Assembly (NCBI GenBank): GCA_039810085.1
Contig: JBDHWG010000016.1
Coordinates: 62,001-126,000, forward strand
Direction of reading: 5' to 3'
DNA: 64,000 nucleotides
DNA from: JBDHWG01 sp039810085
GTDB taxonomy: Bacteria > Chloroflexota > Anaerolineae > Epilineales > JAHCIE01
The translations under genes were made by a program, and so were the position numbers. The notes below the pieces were generated by a model that did no database searches, was not told where the DNA came from, and saw only the letters and a list, made by a program, of their open reading frames with translations. Position 1 is the stretch's first letter. Every line of letters begins with the position of its first letter. Below are positions 1-7,544 of the stretch, one piece after another.

Positions 1-62
1 GGCCCCGTCAGGACCCCCTGGCGGCGGGCCTCCATCGGATCGATAACTAATAGCTTGGTCAT
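1..62 (-). CDS. 5' end of a gene running off the left edge, probably a 2-oxo acid dehydrogenase E1 (TPP) component
   Basis: An ATG at 62 (minus strand) opens a frame that stays open for 20 codons to the window edge (begins MTKLLVIDPMEARRQG). It starts 23 bases after the E2 gene and is preceded by an AGGATGAG-type ribosome site, so it is the next gene of the same operon. An E1 dehydrogenase is the expected partner of an E2. The N-terminal string resembles TPP-dependent E1 proteins I recall, but 20 residues cannot prove it. The function is inferred from position; the existence of the gene is well supported. Confidence 0.55.
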   Translation of the reverse strand, partial: MTKLLVIDPMEARRQGVLTG

Positions 63-85
63 GGCTTAACTCATCCTGTTTACGG

Positions 86-1498
86 TTACAGCGCCAGCAG
101 CAAGTCCAGGTTGGCGAGGTTGCGCGCGAGCGCCTGCAAGAAGCGCGCGCCGGGCGCGCCGTCCACCACCTGGTGATTGATGGTCAGAGAGAGGCCGACA
201 TGCGGTATAAATTGCACGTCGCCGTCCACGTCGATGGGCTTCAGATGAATGTTCCCCACCCCCAGGATCGCCACTTGCGGCGGGTTCAGCACGGGCGTGA
301 ACGTCTCGATACCCAGGGCGCCCAGGTTCGTGACGGTGAACGTCCCACCTTGCAGTTCGTCCAGCGCAACCTTGCCGTCCTGGGCCGCCTGGCCGAGCCG
401 CCGCGCCGCCTGCGACATCTCACGCAGACTGAGCGTGTCGGCGTTGCGAATGACCGGCACGAGCAGGCCGCGCCGCGTGTCCACGGCAAAACCCAGGTGG
501 ACGCGCCGCGCTTGGAGCAGCGCGTCGCCGGTGAACAGCGCGTTGATGTCCGGGAACTGCGGCAGCGTCCGCGAGACGGCGAACAGCACCAGGTCGTTGA
601 CCGTCACCTCGCGCAGCCCCAGCTCCTCGGCGCTCGCCTTGAGCCGCTTGCGGTACGCCTGGAGCGCGCGGGCGTCGGCGAAGCTGTTCAGCGTGAGCTG
701 CGCCGTCGTCTGGAGCGACGCCAGCATCCGCTCGGCGATGATGCGCCGCACATTCGTCAGCGGCACCCGCTCGAACTCGTCGGGCGGAGCCGTCTCCGGC
801 TCTCCCCCCTTGGATAGGGGGAGATGGAAGGGGGCCGCCGTTTGCAAGTCCTTCGACGTAATCCGCCCGCCGACCCCTGTCCCTTGCGCCGGCGCGACGA
901 ACTCACCTTTGTCCACCATCGCTCGCGCCAGCGGTGTCAGCGTCGGCCGCGCCGCGAGCGCCGCCTGCACGTCGCGCTCGATGACCCGGCCGCCCGGGCC
1001 GCTGCCCTGCACCCCTGCCAGGTCCAGGCCCTTTCGCGCCGCAAGATTTCGCGCGCGCGGCGAGACACCGACCCTGTCCCCCCTCCGGCTCCCCCCAGCA
1101 GCGGGGGGAGAGGAAGGCTCAACACCGACTTCCCTCTTCTCCCCCTCTCCTTGTGCAAGAGGAGGTGATGGGGTGACGGGGTGACGGGGTGACGCTTCGC
1201 TCTCCCTCTTCTCCCCCTCTCCCATTTTGGGAGAGGGGGCTGGGGGGTGAGGGACCTCCGCCGCCTCGCCAATGGACGCGATGGTCGTCAGCACCGGCAC
1301 GTCCTCGCCCTCGGCGAAGAACACGTCGAGCAGAATGCCCGACGCCGGGCTGTCCACCTGCTGCGTTGTCTTGTCCGTCTCGATCTCGAACAGCGGCTCG
1401 CCCTGGGTGACCGGCTCGCCTTTACGCTTCAGCCACCGCGAGATAATCGAGCTTTCGACGCTGTTGCCCAGCTTGGGCAGAATCACTGGAGTTGCCAT
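86..1498 (-). CDS. 2-oxo acid dehydrogenase E2 (dihydrolipoyl acyltransferase) with two E3/E1-binding domains
   Basis: The 470-residue protein has the E2 layout. A lipoyl domain (about 1-76) carries lipoyl lysine K43 in ETDKTT. A long Pro/Gly/Glu-rich linker (about 80-147) follows, then a peripheral-subunit-binding domain (about 148-184, VSPRARNLAARKGLDL). A second, weaker binding domain follows (about 186-222, LTPLARAMVDKG...GGRI). The C-terminal acyltransferase domain (about 245-470) has the catalytic NHQVVDG motif (H442, D446). E2 enzymes move acyl groups from the E1 TPP centre to CoA. The start is ATG 1498 with AGAAGG upstream, 12 bases after the SDR. Unusually, both linkers are built partly from dispersed G/C-rich repeats (about 797-838 and 1075-1256). 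Substrate (acetoin, pyruvate or branched-chain acid) cannot be read from sequence. Confidence 0.9.
   Translation of the reverse strand: MATPVILPKLGNSVESSIISRWLKRKGEPVTQGEPLFEIETDKTTQQVDSPASGILLDVFFAEGEDVPVLTTIASIGEAAEVPHPPAPSPKMGEGEKRESEASPRHPVTPSPPLAQGEGEKREVGVEPSSPPAAGGSRRGDRVGVSPRARNLAARKGLDLAGVQGSGPGGRVIERDVQAALAARPTLTPLARAMVDKGEFVAPAQGTGVGGRITSKDLQTAAPFHLPLSKGGEPETAPPDEFERVPLTNVRRIIAERMLASLQTTAQLTLNSFADARALQAYRKRLKASAEELGLREVTVNDLVLFAVSRTLPQFPDINALFTGDALLQARRVHLGFAVDTRRGLLVPVIRNADTLSLREMSQAARRLGQAAQDGKVALDELQGGTFTVTNLGALGIETFTPVLNPPQVAILGVGNIHLKPIDVDGDVQFIPHVGLSLTINHQVVDGAPGARFLQALARNLANLDLLLAL
1075..1256. repeat. Dispersed G-run/C-run palindromic repeats inside the E2 reading frame
   Basis: Several short palindromic elements of the type CTCTCCC-ATTTTGG-GAGAGGG lie in tandem here, with degenerate relatives and a short tandem GGGGTGAC run. 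They encode the linker residues PAPSPKMGEGE and PPLAQGEGEKRE of the E2. A smaller relative sits at about 797-838 in the second linker. The same family recurs at 46,317-46,408 and 60,010-60,180, each time inside or at the edge of an open frame. Confidence 0.8.
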
Positions 1499-1510
1499 GA
1501 GCCTTCTCTA

Positions 1511-2311
1511 TCAGCGCATTTCCTGGCCGCCGGTGACGTTGATGGCCTGGCCGGTCATGTAGCTGGACTGGTCGGAGGCGAGGAAGACGACGACGTTGCA
1601 CACATCGTCGTAGGTGCAGCCGCGCTTCATCGGCACCTGGTCGATGTAACGCTGGCGCACCTCGGCCTCGGTGATGCCCCACTTCTTGGCGTATTGCTTG
1701 TACAGCGAGTTGACCCACAGGGGCGAGTCGAGCAGGTTGCCGGGGCAGACGGCGTTGACGCGCACGCCGTACTCCGCCAGGTCCAGGGCAATGCTCTGGG
1801 TCAGCCCGATGCCGCCGAACTTCGACGCCGCGTAGGCCGAGTTCTTGTAGCTGCCCTTCTTGCCCGACTTGGAGTTAATCTGGATAATGACGCCGCTGCG
1901 CTGGGCCTTCATGACTCGCGCGGCGTGCTTGGCGCACAGGAAGTAGCCGACCAGGTTGACGTCGATAACCGCTTTCCACTTAGCGGCGGGGAACTCGGTA
2001 ATCTCCTCAGCGATGAGGATGCCGGCGTTCGAGACCAGCAGGTCGAGCCGCCCAAACTCGGCGACCGTCCGGTCCACCAGGGCCGCCACCCCCTCCTCGT
2101 TCGTGACGTCCACCGCCATTGACTTAGCGCAACGGCTGTTTCCCTCCTCCTGGAGCATCTTCGTGATGGCGTCGGCCGTCCGCGCCGCCTGCTCGGCGTT
2201 GATGTCGGCGACCATCACGCTGCACCCTTCGCGCGCCAGCCGCTGGCAGATGGCCTCGCCGAGACCCTGCGCGCCGCCGGTGACAATGGCAACCCGGTTT
2301 TCCAGCATCAT
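1511..2311 (-). CDS. SrlD/SorD-like short-chain dehydrogenase (sorbitol-6-phosphate 2-dehydrogenase family)
   Basis: A 266-residue SDR. The NAD(P) site is TGGAQGLG near the N-terminus and the catalytic Tyr-Lys pair is in YAASK, with the conserved SNAGI strand. The C-terminal part (VNAVCPGNLLDSPLW and the following insert) resembles sorbitol-6-phosphate dehydrogenases, which oxidise a polyol phosphate to a ketose phosphate. GGGAGG precedes the ATG at 2311. It lies 3 bases after the SorE-like dehydrogenase, the same pairing as in L-sorbose operons. The SDR class is certain; the polyol-phosphate substrate is inferred from similarity and neighbours. Confidence 0.85.
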   Translation of the reverse strand: MMLENRVAIVTGGAQGLGEAICQRLAREGCSVMVADINAEQAARTADAITKMLQEEGNSRCAKSMAVDVTNEEGVAALVDRTVAEFGRLDLLVSNAGILIAEEITEFPAAKWKAVIDVNLVGYFLCAKHAARVMKAQRSGVIIQINSKSGKKGSYKNSAYAASKFGGIGLTQSIALDLAEYGVRVNAVCPGNLLDSPLWVNSLYKQYAKKWGITEAEVRQRYIDQVPMKRGCTYDDVCNVVVFLASDQSSYMTGQAINVTGGQEMR

Positions 2312-2314
2312 GAC

Positions 2315-4039
2315 TTAGCCCTCCCTGTCCGGCAGCATCACGCGCAGAAATTCTTCCTCGGCCTCCGGCGTCCACGCCTTGCCGTCCTTGAGCTTCGCGT
2401 ACACCGTCGGCAGCGCGTCCTTGAGGTCGGGCAGCGGCGTCAGGGGCAGCTCCTTGATGTGCGGGAAGATGACAACCTTGCCCGAAAACCGCGCATCGCG
2501 CACGGCCATCAGCCCTTCCCGCGCCGCGCTCAGCGACCCGACCGCCGCGACAGAGCGGTCCGGCGACAACTCGCCGCCCTCGACCTTGTCCAGCGTCAGG
2601 CGCAGGTCGTCGATGCTCGACGCCGAGTGGCCGATGAAGCGGATGTTGTGGAGATAGACTTGACTCAGGTCCAGCGTCGCCATCGTGCCCCGCGCGACGC
2701 CGGCGAAGATGTTCATCACCCCACCCGACGCGAGGGCCTTGGCGGCGTCGCTGACGGCGGCAGCCACCGGCGCGAGAACGACGATATCGTCGAACGCCTG
2801 CGCCCGCAGCTCGCTGAACGCCGCGCCCGCGCCATCCTGTTGGTTCGGGTTGAGGCACAGGAACTGGATGCCGCGCGCCTCGGCCTCGGCCGCGAACGTC
2901 TCGCGCAGGTCGTTCAGGCGCCCCTCGCCCAGGTCGGTGCAGACAATCACAGCCGGCGGCTGGTGGCTCTGGAGGGCGCGCTGGACGTGCATTCGCCCCA
3001 TCGGGCCGCCCGCGCCGACGAACCACGCCCGCCCACCGGGCCGCAGCGACGCCCGCACCGGCACATCGCTGTAGGCGCGCGCGATGTCCGGCCCGCAGCC
3101 GCCGACGTAGAGCCAGCGGTTGTAGTGGACGCGGCCGATGTCTATCTGCACCGGACGCGAGAGAGACTGGTCAGTGACAAGCGCGACGACGCCGAAGTCG
3201 GCCAGGTGCGGGCTGACGGTCTCCACCAGGTCGGCGTCCGCGCCCAGCACGACGATGTCGTCCACCGGCGTGACCGGCGGGTTAGCCGCGTCCGGCGCGT
3301 CGATGACCTCGATGCCCAGCTCGCTCGCCCGCCCGCGCAGCCAGTCGGCGAAAGCGCCAGGAACATTCGTGAGCATCAGGCGCGCCGGGTGCGCGTCCGC
3401 GTCGAAGCCGGCGCTGATGGTGTAGTCGCGCTCGACGCCGCCCGCGCCGACGATCCACGTCGTCCCGCCGGGCTTCAGGCCCGTCCGGTACTTGAGGGCG
3501 TAGGCAGCGATGACGCACGCCCACGGCTCGGTCAGCGCTGTCTCGGCGTAGCCCGCGTCAGGTCGGATGGGGATAAGGTAGTTGCCGTCGTCGCCGTTGA
3601 GGATGCGCCCGTCGATCTTGCCGTAGAGCGACAGCCCGCCCTGGATCATGTAGCCGTAGGCGTAGCCGACGCCGTTGACGAAGATATCCGCCTGGATGAT
3701 GAAGCGGTCGCCGACCTTGTACTGGTCGCGCAGGTTCTCACCCACCTGGACCACGGTCATCGAGACTTCGTGGCCCTGGACGGCTGGCTCCTTGCTGATG
3801 TCGCGGAATATGCGCGGGTGATTCTGACCGAGGGAGATTATCTTGATGTCGGAGAAGCACAGGCCGCAGGCATCGTGCCGCACCAGCAGCTCATCCGGCC
3901 CGACGTCGGGCATCGGCGTCTCGATGGGCTGGCCGTCCTTCCCGAAGTTCTCGAAGCCCGCACCGTACGTCGGCCAGACCACATTCTGCTGGGGTAGCCG
4001 CTCCTCGGCGTGGTGGTACGCAACGACCTTATCATCCAT
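2315..4039 (-). CDS. SorE-like zinc-type alcohol dehydrogenase (MDR family), enlarged
   Basis: A 574-residue medium-chain dehydrogenase. The N-terminal catalytic domain has the zinc-ligand motif ACGLCFSD and GHE. A first Rossmann-like motif (WIVGAGG) and a second clear dinucleotide site (FVGAGGPMGRMHV) follow, so the coenzyme domain looks expanded beyond the usual 340-410 residues. The GAGGPMG signature is typical of L-sorbose-1-phosphate reductase-like proteins. The frame is open upstream to 4576, but that would overlap the PHP gene. ATG 4039 has AGAGGAGG eight bases upstream and is the credible start. It forms a unit with the SDR downstream. The reaction is unproven; reduction or oxidation of a C1-phosphorylated ketose is the best guess. 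Confidence 0.8.
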   Translation of the reverse strand: MDDKVVAYHHAEERLPQQNVVWPTYGAGFENFGKDGQPIETPMPDVGPDELLVRHDACGLCFSDIKIISLGQNHPRIFRDISKEPAVQGHEVSMTVVQVGENLRDQYKVGDRFIIQADIFVNGVGYAYGYMIQGGLSLYGKIDGRILNGDDGNYLIPIRPDAGYAETALTEPWACVIAAYALKYRTGLKPGGTTWIVGAGGVERDYTISAGFDADAHPARLMLTNVPGAFADWLRGRASELGIEVIDAPDAANPPVTPVDDIVVLGADADLVETVSPHLADFGVVALVTDQSLSRPVQIDIGRVHYNRWLYVGGCGPDIARAYSDVPVRASLRPGGRAWFVGAGGPMGRMHVQRALQSHQPPAVIVCTDLGEGRLNDLRETFAAEAEARGIQFLCLNPNQQDGAGAAFSELRAQAFDDIVVLAPVAAAVSDAAKALASGGVMNIFAGVARGTMATLDLSQVYLHNIRFIGHSASSIDDLRLTLDKVEGGELSPDRSVAAVGSLSAAREGLMAVRDARFSGKVVIFPHIKELPLTPLPDLKDALPTVYAKLKDGKAWTPEAEEEFLRVMLPDREG

Positions 4040-4059
4040 GACAACCTCCTCTGGCTGTC

Positions 4060-5406
4060 TCAAGCCATCAACCTTGCCAATATCTCCGACGGCGGCAAAT
4101 CGCGTTCCATCGCGCGCAGCTGTGTCAGCCCGGCGCGGCCGGGGCGGACGGCCTTCCCTAGCCGGGTGTAAAAGACGTTGCGCTCGCGGCGGTCGGGCAA
4201 GAACGTCTTCGCCCATTCGCTGCCATAGCCGAGACAAACCGCGCGCCTCAGTATGGTATGCCCGTACACGAAGTACGCCCCATCGAGGAACGCCTGGCGG
4301 CAGGGCGCAAGCTCCGGCGCGTCGAAGTCGTCCACCAGCCGATTGCCGGGGCTGTTCATCTCCGTCCCAACGTTCAGCGGCAGGGCCATCTCCCGCGCCA
4401 GGTCGACCAGCGCGTACAGGTTGTGGAGCTTGACGCGCTTGATCGCCGGATCGGCGATGTTCCAGTTGCGGTCGGGCACGATGTTGATGGCAACCGTTCC
4501 CTTCACCACCAGCAAATCGAGAAGCTCGCCCAGCGCCGCCTCGCCCGCTGAGGTCCCATCCAGGAACGCGTAGCACGGCAGCGCCCCAGCGTCGAGAATG
4601 AGCTTCTGAACCGTGTCGAGAATCGGGAACGTCGCCGGACCCGGCTGGACGTAGCCGACACCGCCGCGCTTCATCAGCCGCCCGCGCACTAGATTCTGGA
4701 ACGCCAGCGCGTCATGCATCATCGCCTCGACGCGGTCCCGGGGCATGTCCAGGCGCGACGCCCAGAACGCGGCGGGATCGTTTGTGAGGCGCTGCGCGGC
4801 GGCGATGTACGCCTGGAGGATGTGGCGCTCCGTGGCGGCGCCGGATGGGGTGAGCGGCAGCACGTCGCGCTCATAGTCGAGGCTGACGGGGTCGAGGTAG
4901 GCGTTGACCCGCGCCACAAGCTCGCGGTTGCGCTGCGCTGCCCGCGCCCGCAGATCGGCCAGGGCATTCGCCGCGTCGGTTGGCACGGCGCTAGAGGTGA
5001 AGCCGATGCCCATGTGGTAGAGCACCCCCGGCTCGCCCGGCGAGTTAATGTCGCGGCTGGCGAACTCCGGCACATACACCCGCGTCTCGAGCGCCGCTAC
5101 GCTGCGGACGCCTAAAATGTCGGACGCGGCGAACAGCTCGTCCACGCCGTCCAGCACGTCGAAATCCACCATGCCGATGGCGCGGAAGCCGTCGCGCTTC
5201 GCCAGCCACGCCAGATAAGAGGGCGAGTAGCCGTAGGCGTTGAAGGAGAAGAAACTGTGGCAGTGCATGTTGACGATGTCCGTCTCCGGCGCGACAGCCA
5301 CTGCGCCGTCGTGCATCGCGTCGGCCAGCGCCCGCACTGCGCTCAACCGCCGCTCCAGGCTCCCGTTGTTCAGTTCGCTCTCCAGCTCCGCCATCTCACG
5401 CACCAT
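4060..5406 (-). CDS. PHP-domain protein (putative metal-dependent phosphoesterase)
   Basis: 448 residues. The signature NMHCHSFFSFNAYGYSP (about 46-62) is the first metal-binding His-x-His loop of PHP domains. Conserved blocks around GMVDFDVLDGVDE and GTEMNSPGN near the C-terminus fit the same fold. PHP domains hydrolyse phosphomonoesters or phosphodiesters; a dephosphorylation step in this sugar pathway is possible but not shown. The start ATG 5406 has CAGGAG upstream. It is the first gene of the second catabolic operon and follows a near-consensus promoter at 5494-5522. Confidence 0.75.
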   Translation of the reverse strand: MVREMAELESELNNGSLERRLSAVRALADAMHDGAVAVAPETDIVNMHCHSFFSFNAYGYSPSYLAWLAKRDGFRAIGMVDFDVLDGVDELFAASDILGVRSVAALETRVYVPEFASRDINSPGEPGVLYHMGIGFTSSAVPTDAANALADLRARAAQRNRELVARVNAYLDPVSLDYERDVLPLTPSGAATERHILQAYIAAAQRLTNDPAAFWASRLDMPRDRVEAMMHDALAFQNLVRGRLMKRGGVGYVQPGPATFPILDTVQKLILDAGALPCYAFLDGTSAGEAALGELLDLLVVKGTVAINIVPDRNWNIADPAIKRVKLHNLYALVDLAREMALPLNVGTEMNSPGNRLVDDFDAPELAPCRQAFLDGAYFVYGHTILRRAVCLGYGSEWAKTFLPDRRERNVFYTRLGKAVRPGRAGLTQLRAMERDLPPSEILARLMA

Positions 5407-5461
5407 GTGCTTTCTCCTGTGCGAATCAAGCCCCGGCGCTGGGTCCTGATCAATCGAAACA

Positions 5462-5558
5462 CGTTCGAACGCAGCAGGTTACGTTACACGTCCAGTATAG
5501 CGCCATTTACTGGGAATGTCAATACAACATACACATCTAGTTACGAATATTGTTCGAA
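5462..5558. promoter_or_regulatory. Paired GTTCGAA palindromic sites flanking the PHP operon promoter
   Basis: A perfect palindrome CGTTCGAACG occupies 5462-5471, just downstream of the predicted start point. A second site (TGTTCGAAT, near 5551-5559, inside an imperfect palindrome starting near 5543) lies upstream of the -35 box. Two related sites about 85 bases apart, one on each side of a promoter, suggest operator sites for a dimeric repressor. The regulator is unknown; these do not match the operators next to lacI. Confidence 0.4.
5494..5522 (-). promoter_or_regulatory. Sigma-70-type promoter for the PHP-MDR-SDR-E2-E1 operon
   Basis: On the minus strand TTGACA (5517-5522) and TATACT (5494-5499) are separated by exactly 17 bases. 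This is among the best promoter matches in the window. Transcription would start near 5487, about 80 bases before the PHP ATG. The surrounding sequence is A+T-rich compared with the genes. Confidence 0.75.
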
Positions 5559-5572
5559 TTAGCAAGGGTCTG

Positions 5573-5675
5573 GATCGTGAAGGCCACGAAAGGAGCGAAA
5601 GACGCGAAAGGTCGTCTCCAACCGCTCCCCTTCGCGTCCTTCGCGGGCTTTCGTGACCTTCGTGGTCCGAAACTT
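5573..5675. repeat. Dispersed inverted repeat of the CACGAAAGG/CCTTTCGTG type
   Basis: The left arm (near 5577-5612) carries GGCCACGAAAGG and GACGCGAAAGG. The right arm (near 5630-5672) carries the complementary CCTTCGCG and CTTTCGTGACC modules. The element lies between the kinase stop and the PHP promoter and could act as a transcript end hairpin. A related pair lies at 62,500-62,790. Confidence 0.65.
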
Positions 5676-5689
5676 TCGCTCTCGCCGTT

Positions 5690-7204
5690 TCACGCCTTGA
5701 TGCCGTCGCCCTCGCCCGCCTCTAGCCTCGCCACCAGCGCCTTGTAGCGCCCGTAGGCATCCCCCCACACCGCCGTGTCCGTTGGCTCATACGTCGTGGT
5801 CTCAACGAAGCGGCGCAGCAGCGCGCGCCCCTCGGCGATGGAGGCGACATGCCCCGTGGCGACCGCCTGGACGAGAATGTTGCCCGTCGCCGTCGCTTCG
5901 ACCGGCCCGGCGACCACCGGCCGCCCGATGGCGTTCGCCGTGAACTGGTTGAGCAGGGTATTGCGCGAGCCGCCGCCGACGACATGCACCACGGACACGC
6001 GCCGCCCTTGCACCGCCTCGATGAGCTCGAGGACACGGCGATATTCCAGCGCCAGGCTCTCCAGGATGCAGCGCACCAGAGGGCCAGGCCCATCCGGTGC
6101 GGCCCCGCTGCTCTCGACACACGCGGCGGCGATGCGCGTCGGCATGCCGCCGGGCGCGAGGAAGCGCGCATCGCCCGGCCAGATGAATGCCGCGAAGGGC
6201 GGTGCGCTCTCCGCCAGCGCCGTCAGCTCGGCGTAGGAATACGTCCGGCCGGCCTGCGCCCAGGCGCGGCGGCACTCCTCGATGAGCCACATGCCCATGA
6301 TGTTCTTGAGCAGGCGGATGGTCCCGTTGACGCCGCCCTCGTTGGTCAGGTTGGCGGCCAGGCTCGCGGCATTGATGACCGGCGTCTGCGTCTCGACGCC
6401 CATCAGCGACCACGTGCCGGAGCTGATGTAGGCGTAGTCGGGAACCTCGGCCGGGATGGCGGCGACGGCGGCGGCGCTGTCGTGGCCCGCCGTGGCGATC
6501 ACCTGTACCGGCGGCGCGCCTGTCTCGCGCGTGACCGAGGGGCGCAGTGGCCCTAGCGGCGTCCCCGGCGGAACGATCTCGCCGAACGGGGCGGCCGGGA
6601 TGCCCAGGCGCTCCAACAACCCCCAGGCCCAGTCGCCGGTCACCGGATTGTAGGCCTGGGTCGTGCTGACGATGGTAAACTCGCTCGCCTTGACGCCCGA
6701 CAGCCAGAAGTTGAGCAGGTCCGGGATGTTCAGAAAGCGCTTGGCGATGCGCAGGGCGGGCGCGTCGGCCCGCGCCAGGGCGAGGAGCTGGTACAGGCTG
6801 TTGAGCTGCATGAACTGGATGCCGGTCTCGGCGTAGATTTCGTCGCGCGGCACGACTGCGAAGGCCGCCTCCATCATCCCGTCGGTGCGCGCGTCGCGGT
6901 AGTGGTACGGGTTGCCAAGCAGCGTGTCGTCGGCGGCCAGCAGGCCAAAATCGACGCCCCACGTATCCACGCCGAGGCTTGCCAGGCTGTCGCCCGCCTT
7001 CGTCGCGGCAAGCGCCAGCCCGCGCAGCATCTCGTCCCACAGCCGCAGGATGTCCCAGTACAGGCTGTCGCCGACGCACACCGGGCCGTTGGGAAAGCGG
7101 TGGACTTCCTCCAGGCTCAGCCGCTCGTCGTCGAGGCGGCCGAGAACGGCGCGGCCGCTCGTCGCGCCCAGGTCGAACGCCAGAAATGCCGGCGCGGTGG
7201 TCAT
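5690..7204 (-). CDS. rhaB: Rhamnulokinase-type FGGY sugar kinase (probable L-fuculose/L-rhamnulose kinase)
   Basis: About 504 residues, close to the usual 480-500 for RhaB. The N-terminal ATPase motif is FDLGATSGRAV. The strings SLGVDTWGVDFGLL and NPYHYRDARTDGM are typical of rhamnulokinases, and the second nucleotide-binding half has GHDSAAAVAAIP and VVGGGSRNTLLNQF. It phosphorylates a 6-deoxy-ketohexose at C1. Because it follows L-fucose isomerase, L-fuculose is a likely substrate. The start at 7204 is chosen because GGGGGTG lies 5 bases upstream; the alternative ATG at 7225 lies within a dispersed repeat. It is separated from fucI by three tandem repeats. Confidence 0.85.
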   Translation of the reverse strand: MTTAPAFLAFDLGATSGRAVLGRLDDERLSLEEVHRFPNGPVCVGDSLYWDILRLWDEMLRGLALAATKAGDSLASLGVDTWGVDFGLLAADDTLLGNPYHYRDARTDGMMEAAFAVVPRDEIYAETGIQFMQLNSLYQLLALARADAPALRIAKRFLNIPDLLNFWLSGVKASEFTIVSTTQAYNPVTGDWAWGLLERLGIPAAPFGEIVPPGTPLGPLRPSVTRETGAPPVQVIATAGHDSAAAVAAIPAEVPDYAYISSGTWSLMGVETQTPVINAASLAANLTNEGGVNGTIRLLKNIMGMWLIEECRRAWAQAGRTYSYAELTALAESAPPFAAFIWPGDARFLAPGGMPTRIAAACVESSGAAPDGPGPLVRCILESLALEYRRVLELIEAVQGRRVSVVHVVGGGSRNTLLNQFTANAIGRPVVAGPVEATATGNILVQAVATGHVASIAEGRALLRRFVETTTYEPTDTAVWGDAYGRYKALVARLEAGEGDGIKA

Positions 7205-7220
7205 AGCATCACCCCCATCT

Positions 7221-7542
7221 GTCATTGCGAGCGCAGCGAAGCAATCTCACACTGGCGCTGCTGTCCCTCACCGCGAGATTGCTTCGGCGGCAAAGCCCGC
7301 CTCGCAATGACAGCTCACGTCGTCATTGCGAGCGAGAGCGAAGCAATCTCACGCTGACGCTGCTATCACTCACCGCGAGATTGCTTCGGCGGCAAAGCCC
7401 GCCTCGCAATGACAGCTCACGTCGTCATTGCGAGCGTGAGCGAAGCAATCTCACGCCCTTGTCAACGACGGTCTAGCGCGCACAGAGCATCGTTGTCACT
7501 GTCGAGAGATTGCTTCGGCGGCAAAGCCCGCCTCGCAATGAC
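7221..7542. repeat. Three tandem copies of a dispersed GTCATTGCGAG...CTCGCAATGAC inverted repeat
   Basis: Copies at about 7221-7311, 7322-7413 and 7424-7542 each begin GTCATTGCGAGCG and end CCTCGCAATGAC. Internal complementary arms are AGCAATCTC and GAGATTGCT, so each can fold into a long hairpin. The copies are separated by nearly identical 10-base spacers (AGCTCACGTC). They fill the gap between fucI and the kinase and may weaken read-through. Single copies lie at 39,568-39,687 and 61,644-61,764, with a half copy near 32,482. Confidence 0.9.
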
Positions 7543-7544
7543 AG

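Noticed and set aside
2459..3997. 512-codon plus-strand frame
   Set aside because: Lies opposite the SorE-like dehydrogenase gene, whose motifs are clear; it is a shadow of high-G+C coding DNA.
4040..4576. N-terminal extension of the SorE-like gene
   Set aside because: Overlaps the PHP gene by more than 500 bases; ATG 4039 has a strong ribosome site.
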